From positions 124,001 through 188,000 of the forward strand of contig NZ_ABCY02000001.1 of the NCBI RefSeq assembly GCF_000170955.2: a stretch of 64,000 nucleotides of DNA, read 5' to 3'. The translations under genes were made by a program, and so were the position numbers. Under the pieces are notes generated by a model. It was not told the DNA's origin. It saw nothing but the letters and a program-made list of their open reading frames with translations, and did no database searches. Positions 27,482 to 37,703 of this stretch are shown piece by piece. Each line of letters begins with the position of its first letter. Positions within the stretch are counted from its first letter, which is position 1. The stretch is from Borreliella valaisiana VS116. GTDB taxonomy: Bacteria > Spirochaetota > Spirochaetia > Borreliales > Borreliaceae.

Positions 27482-28693
27482 ATGAAAATGCCAAATTTTT
27501 GCTTATTCAACTCAAAATCCGTTTTAACTGGAAATGACAAACTGGATAATTCAGCAGTCCTAATTAAAGATAATAAAATTTTTGATATTGTTACATCTGA
27601 CAGGCTTAAAAAAATGGATCTAGGAGAATACCAAATGATTGATACAAAAGGCAATTATATAACTCCTGGACTTTACGACAATCATATTCATGGATTTCAC
27701 GGTTACGGTACAGATCAATGTTCAACAGAATCAATACTTAAAATGTCAGAGCATTTAGCACAATACGGTGTAGTAGGATTTTTACCAACTCTTTATCCAA
27801 GACCAATAGACGAAATGATTCAAACAATAAAAGCTTGCACAGCAGCAATTGGCAAAGAAAAGGGATCTAAGATTCTAGGGCTTCACCTTGAAGGGCCATT
27901 TTTCTCCCCTGAAAAAAGAGGCGCACACCCTGTTTCTTATCTTCACGAACCTAGTATTAAAGTTATGCAAAAACTAATAGACGCAGCTGGTGGAATATTT
28001 ACAGGATCAAACGGTAAAAAAAAAACACACATAAGTACAATGACTGTTGCTCCTGAGCTTAAAGGCATGAGAGAGCTTGCAATATTTTGCCTTGAAAATA
28101 ATATAAACCTTCAAGCAGGACACACAAACGCAAAATATGAAAATATGATCGAAGGATTTCAAGTTGGAATACTTCACACAACCCATTTTTTCAACGCAAT
28201 GTCAAAGCTTGACCACAGAAATCCAAATGCAATAGGAGCGGTATTAATACACGGTGATGTTTCTTGTGAAATTATTGCAGATGGTCATCATATACACCCA
28301 AAATTAGTTTTAATGCTTAGAAAGCTTAAGGATATAAGTAAAATAGTGCTTGTAACTGATGGACTTACTCCGAATTTTCAAACTTCTGGAAAATTAATTG
28401 CAAACGGAGATGAAGTTTATATTGCAGAAGATGGATTATTCCACAGCGTAAAAAGCAACACAATAGCTGGATCAACACTTACAATGATACAAGGTCTTAA
28501 AAATTTAGTAGAATTCGGATACAGCTTAAGTGATGCTGTTCAAGCAAGCTCCTATAATCCAACAAGAATTCTCAATATTGATAACAAAGGGTTAATATGC
28601 CATGGATATGATGCAAACATCAATGTTTTAGATAAAGATTTTAACCTAAAATTAACAATGATAGAATCTAAAATAATTTTTAACAATCTCTAA
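27482..28693 (+). CDS. nagA: N-acetylglucosamine-6-phosphate deacetylase
   Basis: 403 residues; ATG at 27482, alternative ATG at 27488, after AAAAGGAAC. Amidohydrolase TIM-barrel motifs: [18 protein letters not shown] (metal-site His-x-His), [17 protein letters not shown] (catalytic-site Glu), [24 protein letters not shown] and [10 protein letters not shown]. It converts GlcNAc-6-P to glucosamine-6-P plus acetate in the cytoplasm. With nagB 26 bp downstream it forms the pathway that turns tick-derived or medium GlcNAc/chitobiose into fructose-6-P. Orthologue of BB0151. Confidence 0.96.
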   Translation: MKMPNFCLFNSKSVLTGNDKLDNSAVLIKDNKIFDIVTSDRLKKMDLGEYQMIDTKGNYITPGLYDNHIHGFHGYGTDQCSTESILKMSEHLAQYGVVGFLPTLYPRPIDEMIQTIKACTAAIGKEKGSKILGLHLEGPFFSPEKRGAHPVSYLHEPSIKVMQKLIDAAGGIFTGSNGKKKTHISTMTVAPELKGMRELAIFCLENNINLQAGHTNAKYENMIEGFQVGILHTTHFFNAMSKLDHRNPNAIGAVLIHGDVSCEIIADGHHIHPKLVLMLRKLKDISKIVLVTDGLTPNFQTSGKLIANGDEVYIAEDGLFHSVKSNTIAGSTLTMIQGLKNLVEFGYSLSDAVQASSYNPTRILNIDNKGLICHGYDANINVLDKDFNLKLTMIESKIIFNNL

Positions 28694-28719
28694 CTTTAAA
28701 CCATTTTAAGGAGATCACA

Positions 28720-29526
28720 ATGAGACTAATAATCAGACCTACGTATGAAGACATATCAAAGTGGGCAGCCAATCATGTAGCACAAAAAATTAAAGAATTT
28801 TCTCCAACAAAAGAAAAGCCGTTTGTCCTTGGACTTCCAACAGGCAGCTCTCCAATCGGCATGTACAAAAATTTAATTAAATTAAATAAAGATAAAAAAA
28901 TTTCATTTCAAAATGTCATAACTTTCAACATGGATGAATACATAGGAATTGAAGAAAATCATCCTAAAAGTTACCATTCATTTATGTGGGAAAATTTTTT
29001 TTCTCACATTGATATTAAAAAAGAAAATATAAATATACTAAATGGAAATGCTTTAAATCTCAAAAAAGAATGTGAAGAGTATGAAAAAAAAATCAAATCT
29101 TTGGGGGGGATCATGCTTTTTGTAGGTGGAATCGGACCTGACGGTCACATTGCTTTTAACGAACCGGGCTCCTCTTTAACATCAAGAACAAGAATCAAAA
29201 CTTTAACCCAAGATACAATCATTGCTAATTCAAGATTTTTTGAAGGCAATGTGGACAAAGTTCCCAAAAGTGCGCTAACTGTTGGAATTGGAACAATTTT
29301 GGATTCACAAGAAATTTTAATAATAGTAAATGGACATAACAAAGCAAGAGCATTAAAGCATGCTATTGAAAAAGGTGTTAATCATATGTGGACAATTAGC
29401 GCACTTCAATTGCATAAAAATGCAATCATAGTATCTGACAAAAATGCAACTTATGAATTAAAAGTAGGAACAGTAGAATACTTTAACGACATAGAAAAAG
29501 AAAATTTTAAAAATGACTTAAAATAA
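28720..29526 (+). CDS. nagB: glucosamine-6-phosphate deaminase
   Basis: 268 residues, normal length. Motifs: [17 protein letters not shown] (phosphate-binding), [19 protein letters not shown], and the active-site loop [29 protein letters not shown]. It isomerises and deaminates glucosamine-6-P to fructose-6-P plus ammonia, feeding glycolysis. It follows nagA in a two-gene operon. It is convergent with sodA; only 25 bp separate the stops and they hold a hairpin. Orthologue of BB0152. Confidence 0.97.
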   Translation: MRLIIRPTYEDISKWAANHVAQKIKEFSPTKEKPFVLGLPTGSSPIGMYKNLIKLNKDKKISFQNVITFNMDEYIGIEENHPKSYHSFMWENFFSHIDIKKENINILNGNALNLKKECEEYEKKIKSLGGIMLFVGGIGPDGHIAFNEPGSSLTSRTRIKTLTQDTIIANSRFFEGNVDKVPKSALTVGIGTILDSQEILIIVNGHNKARALKHAIEKGVNHMWTISALQLHKNAIIVSDKNATYELKVGTVEYFNDIEKENFKNDLK

Positions 29527-29548
29527 GTTACTTAACATTTTAAAATAA

Positions 29549-29565
29549 AAGCTAATTGTTAGCTT
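29549..29565 (-). terminator. hairpin at the nagB/sodA convergence, probable sodA terminator
   Basis: A 7-bp inverted repeat AAGCTAA / TTAGCTT with a 3-nt loop overlaps the sodA stop codon. On the minus strand it is followed by TTATTTTAAA. The stem is short and AT-rich, so efficiency is uncertain. Confidence 0.45.
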
Positions 29566-30163
29566 CATTATAAATTTTAGAAACTTCTTCCCAATTTAAA
29601 GCCTTTAAAAAGGCATCAACATATTCAATTCTTCTATTTTGATATTTAAGATAATAAGCATGCTCCCAAACATCAATACCCAAAATTGGCTTATAAGACA
29701 TCATTATAGGACTATCCTGATTAGGCATTGAAATCACTTTAAGTCCACTGTCAGGACACAATACTAACCATGCCCAACCACTTCCAAAAATTTTCATCGC
29801 AGTATCTTTCAAGCTAGCCTTAAGAACATCTAGACCTCCAAAAGTTGTATTAACATCATTTGCAAACTTTTCTAAAAGATTATTCTTATTTCCTGGCTTT
29901 AAAGTTCTAAAATACAAAGTATGGTTCGAATAGCCCCCAGCATTATTCCTTATTGGAGTTTGAAATTCATTTGGAAAATCATGAATATTTTTCAATATGT
30001 CTGACACATCTTTTAAATGGCTTTTTCCCATTTTTTCCAAAATAGAATTCAAGTTCATTACAAAACCGTTATGATGCTTACTATGATGAATTTCCATAGT
30101 TTTAGCATCAATATAAGGCTCAACAGCATCATAATTATAACCAAGTTCTGGCAATTTAAACAT
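29552..30163 (-). CDS. sodA: superoxide dismutase (Mn/Fe family)
   Basis: 203 residues. Metal ligands are all visible: His in [11 protein letters not shown] (near residues 27-31), a second His in NHTLYFRTL, and the Asp and His of [17 protein letters not shown]. Also [17 protein letters not shown], the family core. It detoxifies superoxide; the B. burgdorferi enzyme is manganese-dependent, consistent with a nearly iron-free metabolism. It lies 14 bp after secA, so it is probably co-transcribed with the secretion ATPase. Orthologue of BB0153. Confidence 0.96.
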   Translation of the reverse strand: MFKLPELGYNYDAVEPYIDAKTMEIHHSKHHNGFVMNLNSILEKMGKSHLKDVSDILKNIHDFPNEFQTPIRNNAGGYSNHTLYFRTLKPGNKNNLLEKFANDVNTTFGGLDVLKASLKDTAMKIFGSGWAWLVLCPDSGLKVISMPNQDSPIMMSYKPILGIDVWEHAYYLKYQNRRIEYVDAFLKALNWEEVSKIYNEANN

Positions 30164-30177
30164 AAAAACCTCCCGTT

Positions 30178-32877
30178 TTAACTTTTACCATGACAATTTT
30201 TATACTTCTTTCCACTTCCACAATAACAAGGCTCATTTCTACCTATTTTAGGGGAACTTCTAACCACTTGAACGTTAGAAACGTTTTTATTTTCATTAAT
30301 AACAATTTCTGAAAGCTCTTTGTGGATTGAATTAAGATTTTTAGACTTCTTTACTGACTTAAAATCAGAAGGATTACTATCCAATTTTAACTGAAGAACT
30401 CGCCTTATGGTAGAAACTTTAATATCTTTAATAAGCTCGCTAAATATAGAAAACCCCTCTTCTTTGTACTCTGTAATTGGATTTTTATTAGCATAAGACC
30501 TTAGATAAACAGCCTCTCTTAAAGAGTCTAAATTTGCAAGATGCTCTTGGAATTTAAAATCAATATTTTTCAAATATTCATATCTTAAAAATCCATTAAA
30601 AAGATCTCTACCAATTAAATTTTCCTTCTCGTCTAAATTAGCCTTTGCTATTTGCATTAACTTAGCCTTTAAGTCGAGAGAATTAATATTTTCAATAGGG
30701 CCAAGACTTTCAAGCATATAGGCAAAAATTAAATTTACTTCATTTAAAAAAACATTTGAAACTGAGCCGCCTTTTGTCCCCTCAAGCAAAAAACTAAGAT
30801 ATTCTTCTAAAGCAATAAGAATACGATCCTTAATAGCTGTATCTTCAAGAATAGAATTTCTCTGGGCATAAATAAAATCTCTCTGCTTTGTAATAACATC
30901 GTCATACTCTAACAAATGTTTTCTAATTTCAAAATTTCTGTCTTCTACTCTTTTTTGGGCATTAATTAAAGATTTAGTTAAAAGAGAATGCGTAATAGGC
31001 TCTCCCGTTGCCATTCCAAGCTTGCCCATTAATGACCTTAGGTTGTCTCCAGCAAAAAGACGCATTAAATCATCTTCAAGCGAAACATAAAATCTTGAAC
31101 GCCCAGGATCACCTTGTCTTCCGCTACGCCCACGAAGTTGATTGTCTATTCGCCTTGATTCGTGGCGTTCACTACCAATAACGTAAAGCCCCCCAAGACT
31201 TTTAACCTCATTATAATCTTTTAAATAATTTTCTCTTTCATTTTTAACAGCCTCTTGAAATTCTTCAAGGCTTACATTGGTTCCAATTTTTTTTCTAACC
31301 CTGTGTTCAATATTGCCTCCAAGTTTAATATCAGTACCACGACCAGCCATATTTGTTGCTATTGTAACTGCGTGTTTTGCTCCAGCTTCAGCAATAATAA
31401 ATGCTTCTCGAGAATGATTTTTTGCATTAAGAACCTCATGCTTAATCCCTCTATCTTTAAACATAGCTGATAAAATCTCAGATTTTTCAATAGAAACAGT
31501 TCCCACTAAAACCGGTTGCCCCTTTTTGTAAGTTTTATAAACCTCATCTGTAATTGCATTAAACTTAAATTCTTCCGTATAATAAATAGTATCATCCTCA
31601 TCTATTCGAGCTAACAATCTATTTGTTGGAACTACAACTACATCAAGATTATATATTTTATGAAACTCCTTAGCTTCTGTATCAGCTGTACCCGTCATGC
31701 CAGAAATTTTATCAAACATTCTAAATAGATTTTGAAAAGTAATGGTTGCCATGGTCTTATTTTCATTAGCAACTCTAACTCCTTCTTTAGCCTCAATAGC
31801 TTGATGAAGTCCATCAGAATATCTTCGCCCTGTTAAAACTCGACCAGTAAATTCATCTACAATCTCAACACCAGAATCACCAACAATATATTCTCTATTT
31901 TTTAAAAAAAGTAAATGCGCTTTCAAGGCTTGAGTCATATAATGAACATAATTAAAATTTGAATCGGTATACATAGACCCACTAATAATGCCTTTAGAGA
32001 TTAAAAGCTGTTCAAGATTATTAAGTCCTTTGGCAGTAAAAGAAATTCTTTTGGATTTTTCATCAACAGTATAATCACCATCAAGATCATCTATTTCTAA
32101 AGGATAATCACCTGTTTTGGAATCCTTGGAACACTCTTTTAAAAAAGATACAAGAGAATTAACCTCAAGATAAGCATTGGTGTTGCCATCAGTAGGCCCC
32201 GAAATAATTAAAGGGGTTCTTGCCTCATCGATCAAAATAGAATCGATCTCATCAATAATACAATAATTGAACTTTCTTAAAGACTTTTCATTCAAGTCAT
32301 AACGCATATTATCTCTTAAGTAATCAAATCCAAGTTCATTATTTGTAACATAAGTAATATCTTTGGCATATTGAGCCTTTCTTAGCTCATAATCCATATT
32401 AGATAGAACAACCCCCACACTGACACCCAAAAGATCAAAAACCGGCTTCATCCAATTGGAATCACGCTCAGCAAGGTAATCATTAACAGTAACAATGATA
32501 ACCCCATCTCCTGTCAAACTATTCAAATAAGCTGCTTGAACTGATGAGAGGGTTTTTCCTTCTCCTGTTTTCATCTCTATTATTTTACCTTTGTGAAGAG
32601 CAAGTCCTGCAATGATTTGAACATCATAAGGCCTTTCTTTAAGACGCCTTCTAGCAGCTTCTCTAGAAAGAGTAAAAGCTCGCTCTAAAATATTTTCTAA
32701 AGAATTCCCCGATTTTAATTCATTTTTAAGCTTTTCAGTCTCTTTTGAAAAATCTTCATCTTTTAACAATAATGCCCAACGCTCAAGTTTATTAATATTT
32801 CTTAACGTTGGAAGATAATCTTTTAAATCTCTTTTACTTTTTGAGCCAATGGTTGTCTCAAGTACTGCTTTTAACAT
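30178..32877 (-). CDS. secA: preprotein translocase ATPase SecA
   Basis: 899 residues. Motor motifs: Walker [13 protein letters not shown] (near residue 102), [28 protein letters not shown] (Walker B), [28 protein letters not shown] and [23 protein letters not shown] motif VI. The C-terminus is a zinc-binding tail [16 protein letters not shown], which contacts SecB or ribosomes in other bacteria. It drives export of the many lipoproteins and outer-membrane proteins of the spirochaete. It is divergent from the lipoprotein gene at 32939 and followed by sodA. Orthologue of BB0154. Confidence 0.98.
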   Translation of the reverse strand: MLKAVLETTIGSKSKRDLKDYLPTLRNINKLERWALLLKDEDFSKETEKLKNELKSGNSLENILERAFTLSREAARRRLKERPYDVQIIAGLALHKGKIIEMKTGEGKTLSSVQAAYLNSLTGDGVIIVTVNDYLAERDSNWMKPVFDLLGVSVGVVLSNMDYELRKAQYAKDITYVTNNELGFDYLRDNMRYDLNEKSLRKFNYCIIDEIDSILIDEARTPLIISGPTDGNTNAYLEVNSLVSFLKECSKDSKTGDYPLEIDDLDGDYTVDEKSKRISFTAKGLNNLEQLLISKGIISGSMYTDSNFNYVHYMTQALKAHLLFLKNREYIVGDSGVEIVDEFTGRVLTGRRYSDGLHQAIEAKEGVRVANENKTMATITFQNLFRMFDKISGMTGTADTEAKEFHKIYNLDVVVVPTNRLLARIDEDDTIYYTEEFKFNAITDEVYKTYKKGQPVLVGTVSIEKSEILSAMFKDRGIKHEVLNAKNHSREAFIIAEAGAKHAVTIATNMAGRGTDIKLGGNIEHRVRKKIGTNVSLEEFQEAVKNERENYLKDYNEVKSLGGLYVIGSERHESRRIDNQLRGRSGRQGDPGRSRFYVSLEDDLMRLFAGDNLRSLMGKLGMATGEPITHSLLTKSLINAQKRVEDRNFEIRKHLLEYDDVITKQRDFIYAQRNSILEDTAIKDRILIALEEYLSFLLEGTKGGSVSNVFLNEVNLIFAYMLESLGPIENINSLDLKAKLMQIAKANLDEKENLIGRDLFNGFLRYEYLKNIDFKFQEHLANLDSLREAVYLRSYANKNPITEYKEEGFSIFSELIKDIKVSTIRRVLQLKLDSNPSDFKSVKKSKNLNSIHKELSEIVINENKNVSNVQVVRSSPKIGRNEPCYCGSGKKYKNCHGKS

Positions 32878-32902
32878 GGTAGGTATTAATTCTCCTAAAT
32901 AA

Positions 32903-32932
32903 TTGACTTAAAGTCATTTTAAATAATAATAT
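32903..32932 (+). promoter_or_regulatory. promoter that would make the 32939 gene leaderless
   Basis: TTGACT (32903-32908), 18 bp, TAATAT (32927-32932). Transcription starting about 7 bp downstream would begin at or next to the ATG at 32939. No Shine-Dalgarno precedes that ATG. Confidence 0.5.
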
Positions 32933-32938
32933 AAAAAT

Positions 32939-34075
32939 ATGAAAAAGCACTATAAAACTTTTACATTCAGCTTATTTTTTGCAATTATATCATGTAACAC
33001 TAAAACTTTAAACGAACTGGGAGAAGAACAATTCAAAATACCATTTGGAACACTTCCTGGCGCAATAATGCCTTTGGATGACAAATTTACAAATTCAAAA
33101 TTTGATATCAAAACATACAATGGACTAGTATACATTGCAGAAATAAAAACAAATAAATTAATGATTTTTAACTCATACGGAAAACTAATACAAACTTATC
33201 AAAATGGAATATTTAAAACAAACCCCGATTTAAAAATAAAAAAAATAGATTTTGAAGGAATCCAAGCAATATATCCGCTAAAAGATTTTATTATTGTTGC
33301 AGATAAGCTAAATAATAAAAAATCAAAGTTCAATCAAAAAGAAAATATTGCCTACTTTATGAGAATACTAATATTAAACAAAAACTCGTCTGTAGAAGTT
33401 TTGGGCCAGGAAGGTTTAAACGGCACGCCATTTCCGCAAATTTACGATGTTAACGTTGATGAAAATGGAAACATTGCAATAATATCAATATATAGCGAAG
33501 GCTATATAGTATATTCTTATAATAAAGAATTTTCTCCGCTTTATAAAATTTACGTTAATAACAACCTACTAAATATGGTAGACAACCAAAATAAAAAATA
33601 CAATATTTCAATAGACAAGGTTTTTTTTGAAGTTAACAAAAAAACTCTTTATGTAAAGATCACTTACTATGAAAACATTGGTGATAATGAAAACATAAAC
33701 GATCTTGGAATTAAAATTAAAGATCAATATATCTATAAAATGAGTTTAAAAAAAAACAAAGAACTGGAAGTAATAAGTAAAATTGCTCTTCCTAAAAACT
33801 TATTAGATGATAAACAAGAAAGCTTTATCAACATTATAAAAATACAAAAAGATAAAATAATAGCATCTACTAATATGAAAAATTTATCTAATAATTTAAT
33901 ATGGAAATTAGACAACAAAGGTTTAATTAAAGACCAAATAGCTTTAATTGAGCCTTCGAATTTAATATTTCTCTCTGAAAGTTTATCTAAAGATGGAATA
34001 CTTAGCATACTTTATGGCGGAAAAACTGGTGTTAGTGTTTACTGGTGGAACTTAAATACGTTATTAAAGCTATAA
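32939..34075 (+). CDS. putative lipoprotein, beta-propeller-like (LIC_12708-type)
   Basis: 378 residues. The signal peptide ends FFAIISC, a lipobox with Cys at about residue 19. The mature part has repeated YNGLVYIAEIKTNKLMIFNSYGKLI and YDVNVDENGNIAIISIYSEGYIVYSYNKEF units, like blades of a six-bladed propeller. This agrees with a spirochaetal family also known in Leptospira. No enzymatic motif is seen. Location is the periplasm or outer-membrane surface. It may be an assembly or binding protein; function unknown. It heads a plus-strand run of envelope genes. Orthologue of BB0155. Confidence 0.78.
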   Translation: MKKHYKTFTFSLFFAIISCNTKTLNELGEEQFKIPFGTLPGAIMPLDDKFTNSKFDIKTYNGLVYIAEIKTNKLMIFNSYGKLIQTYQNGIFKTNPDLKIKKIDFEGIQAIYPLKDFIIVADKLNNKKSKFNQKENIAYFMRILILNKNSSVEVLGQEGLNGTPFPQIYDVNVDENGNIAIISIYSEGYIVYSYNKEFSPLYKIYVNNNLLNMVDNQNKKYNISIDKVFFEVNKKTLYVKITYYENIGDNENINDLGIKIKDQYIYKMSLKKNKELEVISKIALPKNLLDDKQESFINIIKIQKDKIIASTNMKNLSNNLIWKLDNKGLIKDQIALIEPSNLIFLSESLSKDGILSILYGGKTGVSVYWWNLNTLLKL

Positions 34076-34102
34076 TTATAAAAGGTTAAATTTGCAAATC
34101 TA

Positions 34103-34531
34103 ATGAAAAAGATTGATTGCAATCAACAAATAGAAATTAAATACCAAAAAAAATTGAAAAAACATGTCATTATTGGAATAATCTTTGTTATAATTCTTTT
34201 ATTTTTTAAATTTTTTTTAATTCCTAGAGTTCAAAATTACGAAAATAATAAAGACAATGTCAAAATGATAATAAGCTACAAGCAAGACAAAGGCAAATTA
34301 TCCCTAAAAATAAACATAAAAACGAAAAAAATCTCTAACCTGGGAAAAGCTAAGCTAGATATTTACCTGGATAACAGATTAATTGAAAGCAATATGCTTT
34401 ATATAAGCAATAAAAACTTTACAACATATGCTAATATAATCTATCAAAATGAAAGTTTATTAAGTATAATACTAAAAAGCACTGGTAATAATAATGTTTT
34501 TTATAGTAAAAGAATAAAAATTAGGGGATAA
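34103..34531 (+). CDS. small single-pass membrane protein, unknown function
   Basis: 142 residues. A Lys-rich N-terminus precedes one TM helix (VIIGIIFVIILLFFKFFLIP, about 24-43). A predicted extracytoplasmic beta-rich domain follows (MIISYKQDKGKLSLKINIKTK, KAKLDIYLDNRLIESNMLYI). I recognise no family. It sits 27 bp after the propeller lipoprotein and 3 bp before the next membrane gene, so the three probably form an operon. Orthologue of BB0156. Confidence 0.72.
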   Translation: MKKIDCNQQIEIKYQKKLKKHVIIGIIFVIILLFFKFFLIPRVQNYENNKDNVKMIISYKQDKGKLSLKINIKTKKISNLGKAKLDIYLDNRLIESNMLYISNKNFTTYANIIYQNESLLSIILKSTGNNNVFYSKRIKIRG

Positions 34532-34534
34532 AAT

Positions 34535-34951
34535 ATGATGCAAATATACTTCATGTCTGTTTTGCTTAACATCTTAGGGGGAATAATACTTGCATTCCCA
34601 ATATTAATAGAAAAAATAAAATTTTTGAAAATTTTTGAAGATTTTGTAAATTTAATAAACGATAACAAAAAGGTAAAAAACATTTTTGGATTATTATTTT
34701 TAATAACTAGTACACTTGAAATAATTAAACCCTACAAATTGCCAATAATTGGAAATTTAATTCCAGCTATAAGTTTATTTTTAATTGGATTTATCTTGTT
34801 TTTAAAACAAAAATTGCCTACAGAAGTTCAAAATAATAACAAATATGGCAAATTTCAATCAATACTTGAAAATAATCAACAGTTAATTGGCATTATATCA
34901 ATCATTATAGGAATAATTCATTTTTTAGCAGCAGAAATACCTTTATTGTAA
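34535..34951 (+). CDS. small polytopic membrane protein, unknown function
   Basis: 138 residues with about four hydrophobic segments: IYFMSVLLNILGGIILAFPI, VKNIFGLLFLITSTLEII, IGNLIPAISLFLIGFILF and LIGIISIIIGIIHFLAAEI. No family motif is seen. Start ATGATG follows AGGGG. It is the third gene of the short plus-strand operon starting at 32939. No terminator is obvious after it; 149 bp of AT-rich DNA with a promoter for the next gene follow. Orthologue of BB0157. Confidence 0.7.
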   Translation: MMQIYFMSVLLNILGGIILAFPILIEKIKFLKIFEDFVNLINDNKKVKNIFGLLFLITSTLEIIKPYKLPIIGNLIPAISLFLIGFILFLKQKLPTEVQNNNKYGKFQSILENNQQLIGIISIIIGIIHFLAAEIPLL

Positions 34952-34996
34952 GATTACAAATATAATTCTTAAAGAATAAAACTATTAAAAAGCAAC

Positions 34997-35025
34997 TTGA
35001 CTTTGGCATAAGTATTCTATATCAT
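34997..35025 (+). promoter_or_regulatory. promoter for the S2-family lipoprotein gene
   Basis: TTGACT (34997-35002), 17-bp spacer, TATCAT (35020-35025). It leaves a leader of about 70 nt ending in AAAGGAAG before the ATG at 35101. Confidence 0.6.
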
Positions 35026-35100
35026 TATTACAATTTAATATGATATGATTTTAATCACCTCTCAATAAAAATCATAAATGGTATAAAGGAAGAAGATATA

Positions 35101-35838
35101 ATGCTATTTAGAATACATAAACGTTTAAAATTAATGGCAGTGCTTATGTTAATGCTGGGTTGCGCTTTTTTTAAAAAGCCACAACCTGTACAACAAGACG
35201 GCAAAATTGGAAAACCAATAAGCAATGAAAAATTGCCCTTAAACGATGGAAAATTACATTTACTATCAGGCAAAATTTTGAATAAAAAATTGCCAGTAGT
35301 AAATGAAAATCGTGACGTAACTTGGATAAAAACAAAGGCAATGACAATCTTAGATGAATATGGACAAGCAATGCCAGAATTTAAAAACAAATTTGGATAT
35401 TCTTATATACTATCTCCTATAAAAATGAATGATGAATATAGTAGTTTCACATCACTATTAATACTTTTTGAAACAACTAAAAATGGAGACAAAGAATATG
35501 AAATTGAGGATATTAAACTTATCACAGCTGGTTCCAACCTAGAACTTAAAAATCCTCTTCTAGTTGTTGAAAATTCACAAGAAGAAGGATATGTTACTGC
35601 ATATCCATTTGGAATCTTGATGGACGAAGAACTTAGAAAAGCTTTTCAATTAACATATCAAAATGGTCATTGGAATTATATGCTTGCAAATTTAACCGTT
35701 AAAAACAAGATTACTCAAAAAACTGAAATTTATAAAATTTCTCTTAATTCAAAATTAATTATTGACTTTATAAAAGAAGTATTAAAAGAAAATCCCATCT
35801 TAAAAGAAACAAATGGAGATTTATTTGAAGATATATAA
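35101..35838 (+). CDS. S2-antigen-family lipoprotein
   Basis: 245 residues. The signal peptide ends MLMLGC (lipobox, Cys at about residue 21). A Lys/Pro-rich tether (PQPVQQDGKIGKPISNEKLP) leads to the folded domain with WIKTKAMTILDEYGQAMPEF and the C-terminal YQNGHWNYMLANLTVKNKITQKTEIY. This matches the protein annotated as S2 antigen in B. burgdorferi (BB0158). It is a likely surface or periplasmic lipoprotein of unknown role. The C-terminal half is clearly related to the next gene. Good SD AAAGGAAGAAG. Confidence 0.85.
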   Translation: MLFRIHKRLKLMAVLMLMLGCAFFKKPQPVQQDGKIGKPISNEKLPLNDGKLHLLSGKILNKKLPVVNENRDVTWIKTKAMTILDEYGQAMPEFKNKFGYSYILSPIKMNDEYSSFTSLLILFETTKNGDKEYEIEDIKLITAGSNLELKNPLLVVENSQEEGYVTAYPFGILMDEELRKAFQLTYQNGHWNYMLANLTVKNKITQKTEIYKISLNSKLIIDFIKEVLKENPILKETNGDLFEDI

Positions 35839-35861
35839 ATATAAACAAAAGGAAATATTGT

Positions 35862-36536
35862 ATGATCATTAAAAAATTTATTTTAACTGTAATAATTATT
35901 TCTCTAGCTAAAAATATTTTTTCTCAAAACGAAATTAATATCTTCGAGAATGAAAATTATATTGTAAAAGAAAATATAAAAACAAAAATTAAAAAACTAA
36001 AACAAAGTTTTTTACTTGCATCTGTCGATATTGCCGTTAGTCAGCCTTACATGGAATTAGTAGATTTGAATGGAGCCCCAATAAAAGAACTCGTTGGGGT
36101 TAGCTATTCATTTATAAATGTATTTTCAAAAATTGGATCTTCTGCTATTATTTCGTTTGACCTATCAAACGAAGCTTCTAGGAAATATAAAATTACAAAA
36201 TTAGAATTTTTAACTCCAGATAAAGGAAATTTTATTAATAATATAAGCATCCTCACTAGTGGAAAGCAACAATCAAAAAAAGAGCTTTCAAAAGACGCCT
36301 ATTCATTTGGCACATTAAAACCCGAATCTCTCTCAAAAACAATTGCAGAATATTACAAGGATAACAATTGGCATTATATTTTAGCAAAAATAACAGTAGA
36401 AAATAATATAAATAAAGAAACTAAAAGATATGAAATTAGAATTAACCCTAAAATATATAACGATTTCCAAAAAAAATTGAGATTACATTTTAAAAGCAAC
36501 CAAATAAAAAAATTCCCAATACCCATCATAAAATAA
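35862..36536 (+). CDS. S2-family paralogue without lipobox (secreted/periplasmic)
   Basis: 224 residues. The signal peptide MIIKKFILTVIIISLAKNIFS is followed by Gln and has no Cys, so signal peptidase I cleavage is expected rather than lipidation. The C-terminal motif YKDNNWHYILAKITVENNINKETKRYEI lines up with YQNGHWNYMLANLTVKNKITQKTEIY of the preceding lipoprotein; shared Asp-Leu-Asn-Gly-Ala / Asp-Glu-Tyr-Gly-Gln-Ala segments also align. The pair looks like an old tandem duplication, 23 bp apart and co-transcribed. Function unknown. Orthologue of BB0159. Confidence 0.78.
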   Translation: MIIKKFILTVIIISLAKNIFSQNEINIFENENYIVKENIKTKIKKLKQSFLLASVDIAVSQPYMELVDLNGAPIKELVGVSYSFINVFSKIGSSAIISFDLSNEASRKYKITKLEFLTPDKGNFINNISILTSGKQQSKKELSKDAYSFGTLKPESLSKTIAEYYKDNNWHYILAKITVENNINKETKRYEIRINPKIYNDFQKKLRLHFKSNQIKKFPIPIIK

Positions 36537-36602
36537 ATCACAAATTAATAGAAAAAAAGATTTTTACTTCTCTAAGAAAGCTAAATATATGATAATAAAA
36601 CA

Positions 36603-37703
36603 ATGATCAGCAACAAAACAATAATAATAAATTTAAATAATTTAGAGCATAACTTAAATTTAATTAAAAATAAAATTGGTGAAAAAGAAATAGTGGCTAC
36701 CTTAAAAGCCGACGCATATGGCCACGGACTTATTAATATCTTTAAATTTTTAAAATCAAAAAAAATAAATTATTTTGGACTTTCCAATATTGAAGATGCC
36801 AAAAAACTTAAAAAAATTGATAAAAGTATAAAAATATTGATGTATATTAAAGTGGATAAAAAAGAAATTAAAAATTTGATTAAACTTGAATTATTACCAT
36901 TTGTTGCTGATTTTGAATATCTATTTTTAATAGAAAAAGAATGTGCATTACAAAAAAAGAAAATAAAAGTTCACTTAAAAATTGATATTGGTATGAATAG
37001 ATATGGAATAAAAATAGATAGTGCCCTTGAAATAGCCACATATATTCAAAATTCAAAATTTCTAGAACTAGAAGGAGTCTGCTCACACCTCCCAACAACA
37101 GAAAACTTTAAAACCACACAAAAACAAATAGAACAATTCTTATTCTTTTTGGAAACACTTAAACAAAAAAACATAAATCCAAAATTTGTTCATATTTCTA
37201 ATTCAGGCCATATTCTCAACTACAAATTAAACCCACAATTTAATATGGTAAGACCAGGCCTTATTCTTTACGGTTATTCCCCATTTCCAAAAAACAAAAA
37301 AACTATTCTAAATTTTAAACCCGTATTAAATTTATTTTCAAAAGTAATATTTATTCAAAATGTAAAAAAGGGTGAAAAAATTTCATATTCGGGTATATTT
37401 CAAGCCAAAAAGGATATGAAAGTGGGCATTATTCCAATTGGATATTTTGATGGAATACCTCAAAATATAAATAATAATTTTTATTTTCTAATAAACAACA
37501 AAAAATGTAAAATAAGAGGAAAAGTTTGCATGAATATAACAATAGTAGAAATCCCCAAAGACTTAAAAGTTAAAACGGGTTCAAAAGTAGAAATTGTATC
37601 AGAAAAATTAAGTATAGATAAAATGAGTAAGTTTTCTAAAAGAAGTAATTATGAATTACTATGTAATATAGGAAAATATGAGAACAAAAAATACTTAGAT
37701 TAA
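36603..37703 (+). CDS. alr: alanine racemase
   Basis: 366 residues. The PLP-lysine motif is present as VATLKADAYGHG (Lys near residue 35), with HLKIDIGMNRYG, VCSHLPTTEN, MVRPGLILYGY and the C-terminal catalytic-tyrosine loop ISYSGIFQAKKDM with IIPIGYFDGIP. It interconverts L- and D-alanine for peptidoglycan; this enzyme provides D-Ala for the cell wall. No strong Shine-Dalgarno precedes the ATG. Its 3' end overlaps the convergent gene by 9 bp. Orthologue of BB0160. Confidence 0.95.
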   Translation: MISNKTIIINLNNLEHNLNLIKNKIGEKEIVATLKADAYGHGLINIFKFLKSKKINYFGLSNIEDAKKLKKIDKSIKILMYIKVDKKEIKNLIKLELLPFVADFEYLFLIEKECALQKKKIKVHLKIDIGMNRYGIKIDSALEIATYIQNSKFLELEGVCSHLPTTENFKTTQKQIEQFLFFLETLKQKNINPKFVHISNSGHILNYKLNPQFNMVRPGLILYGYSPFPKNKKTILNFKPVLNLFSKVIFIQNVKKGEKISYSGIFQAKKDMKVGIIPIGYFDGIPQNINNNFYFLINNKKCKIRGKVCMNITIVEIPKDLKVKTGSKVEIVSEKLSIDKMSKFSKRSNYELLCNIGKYENKKYLD

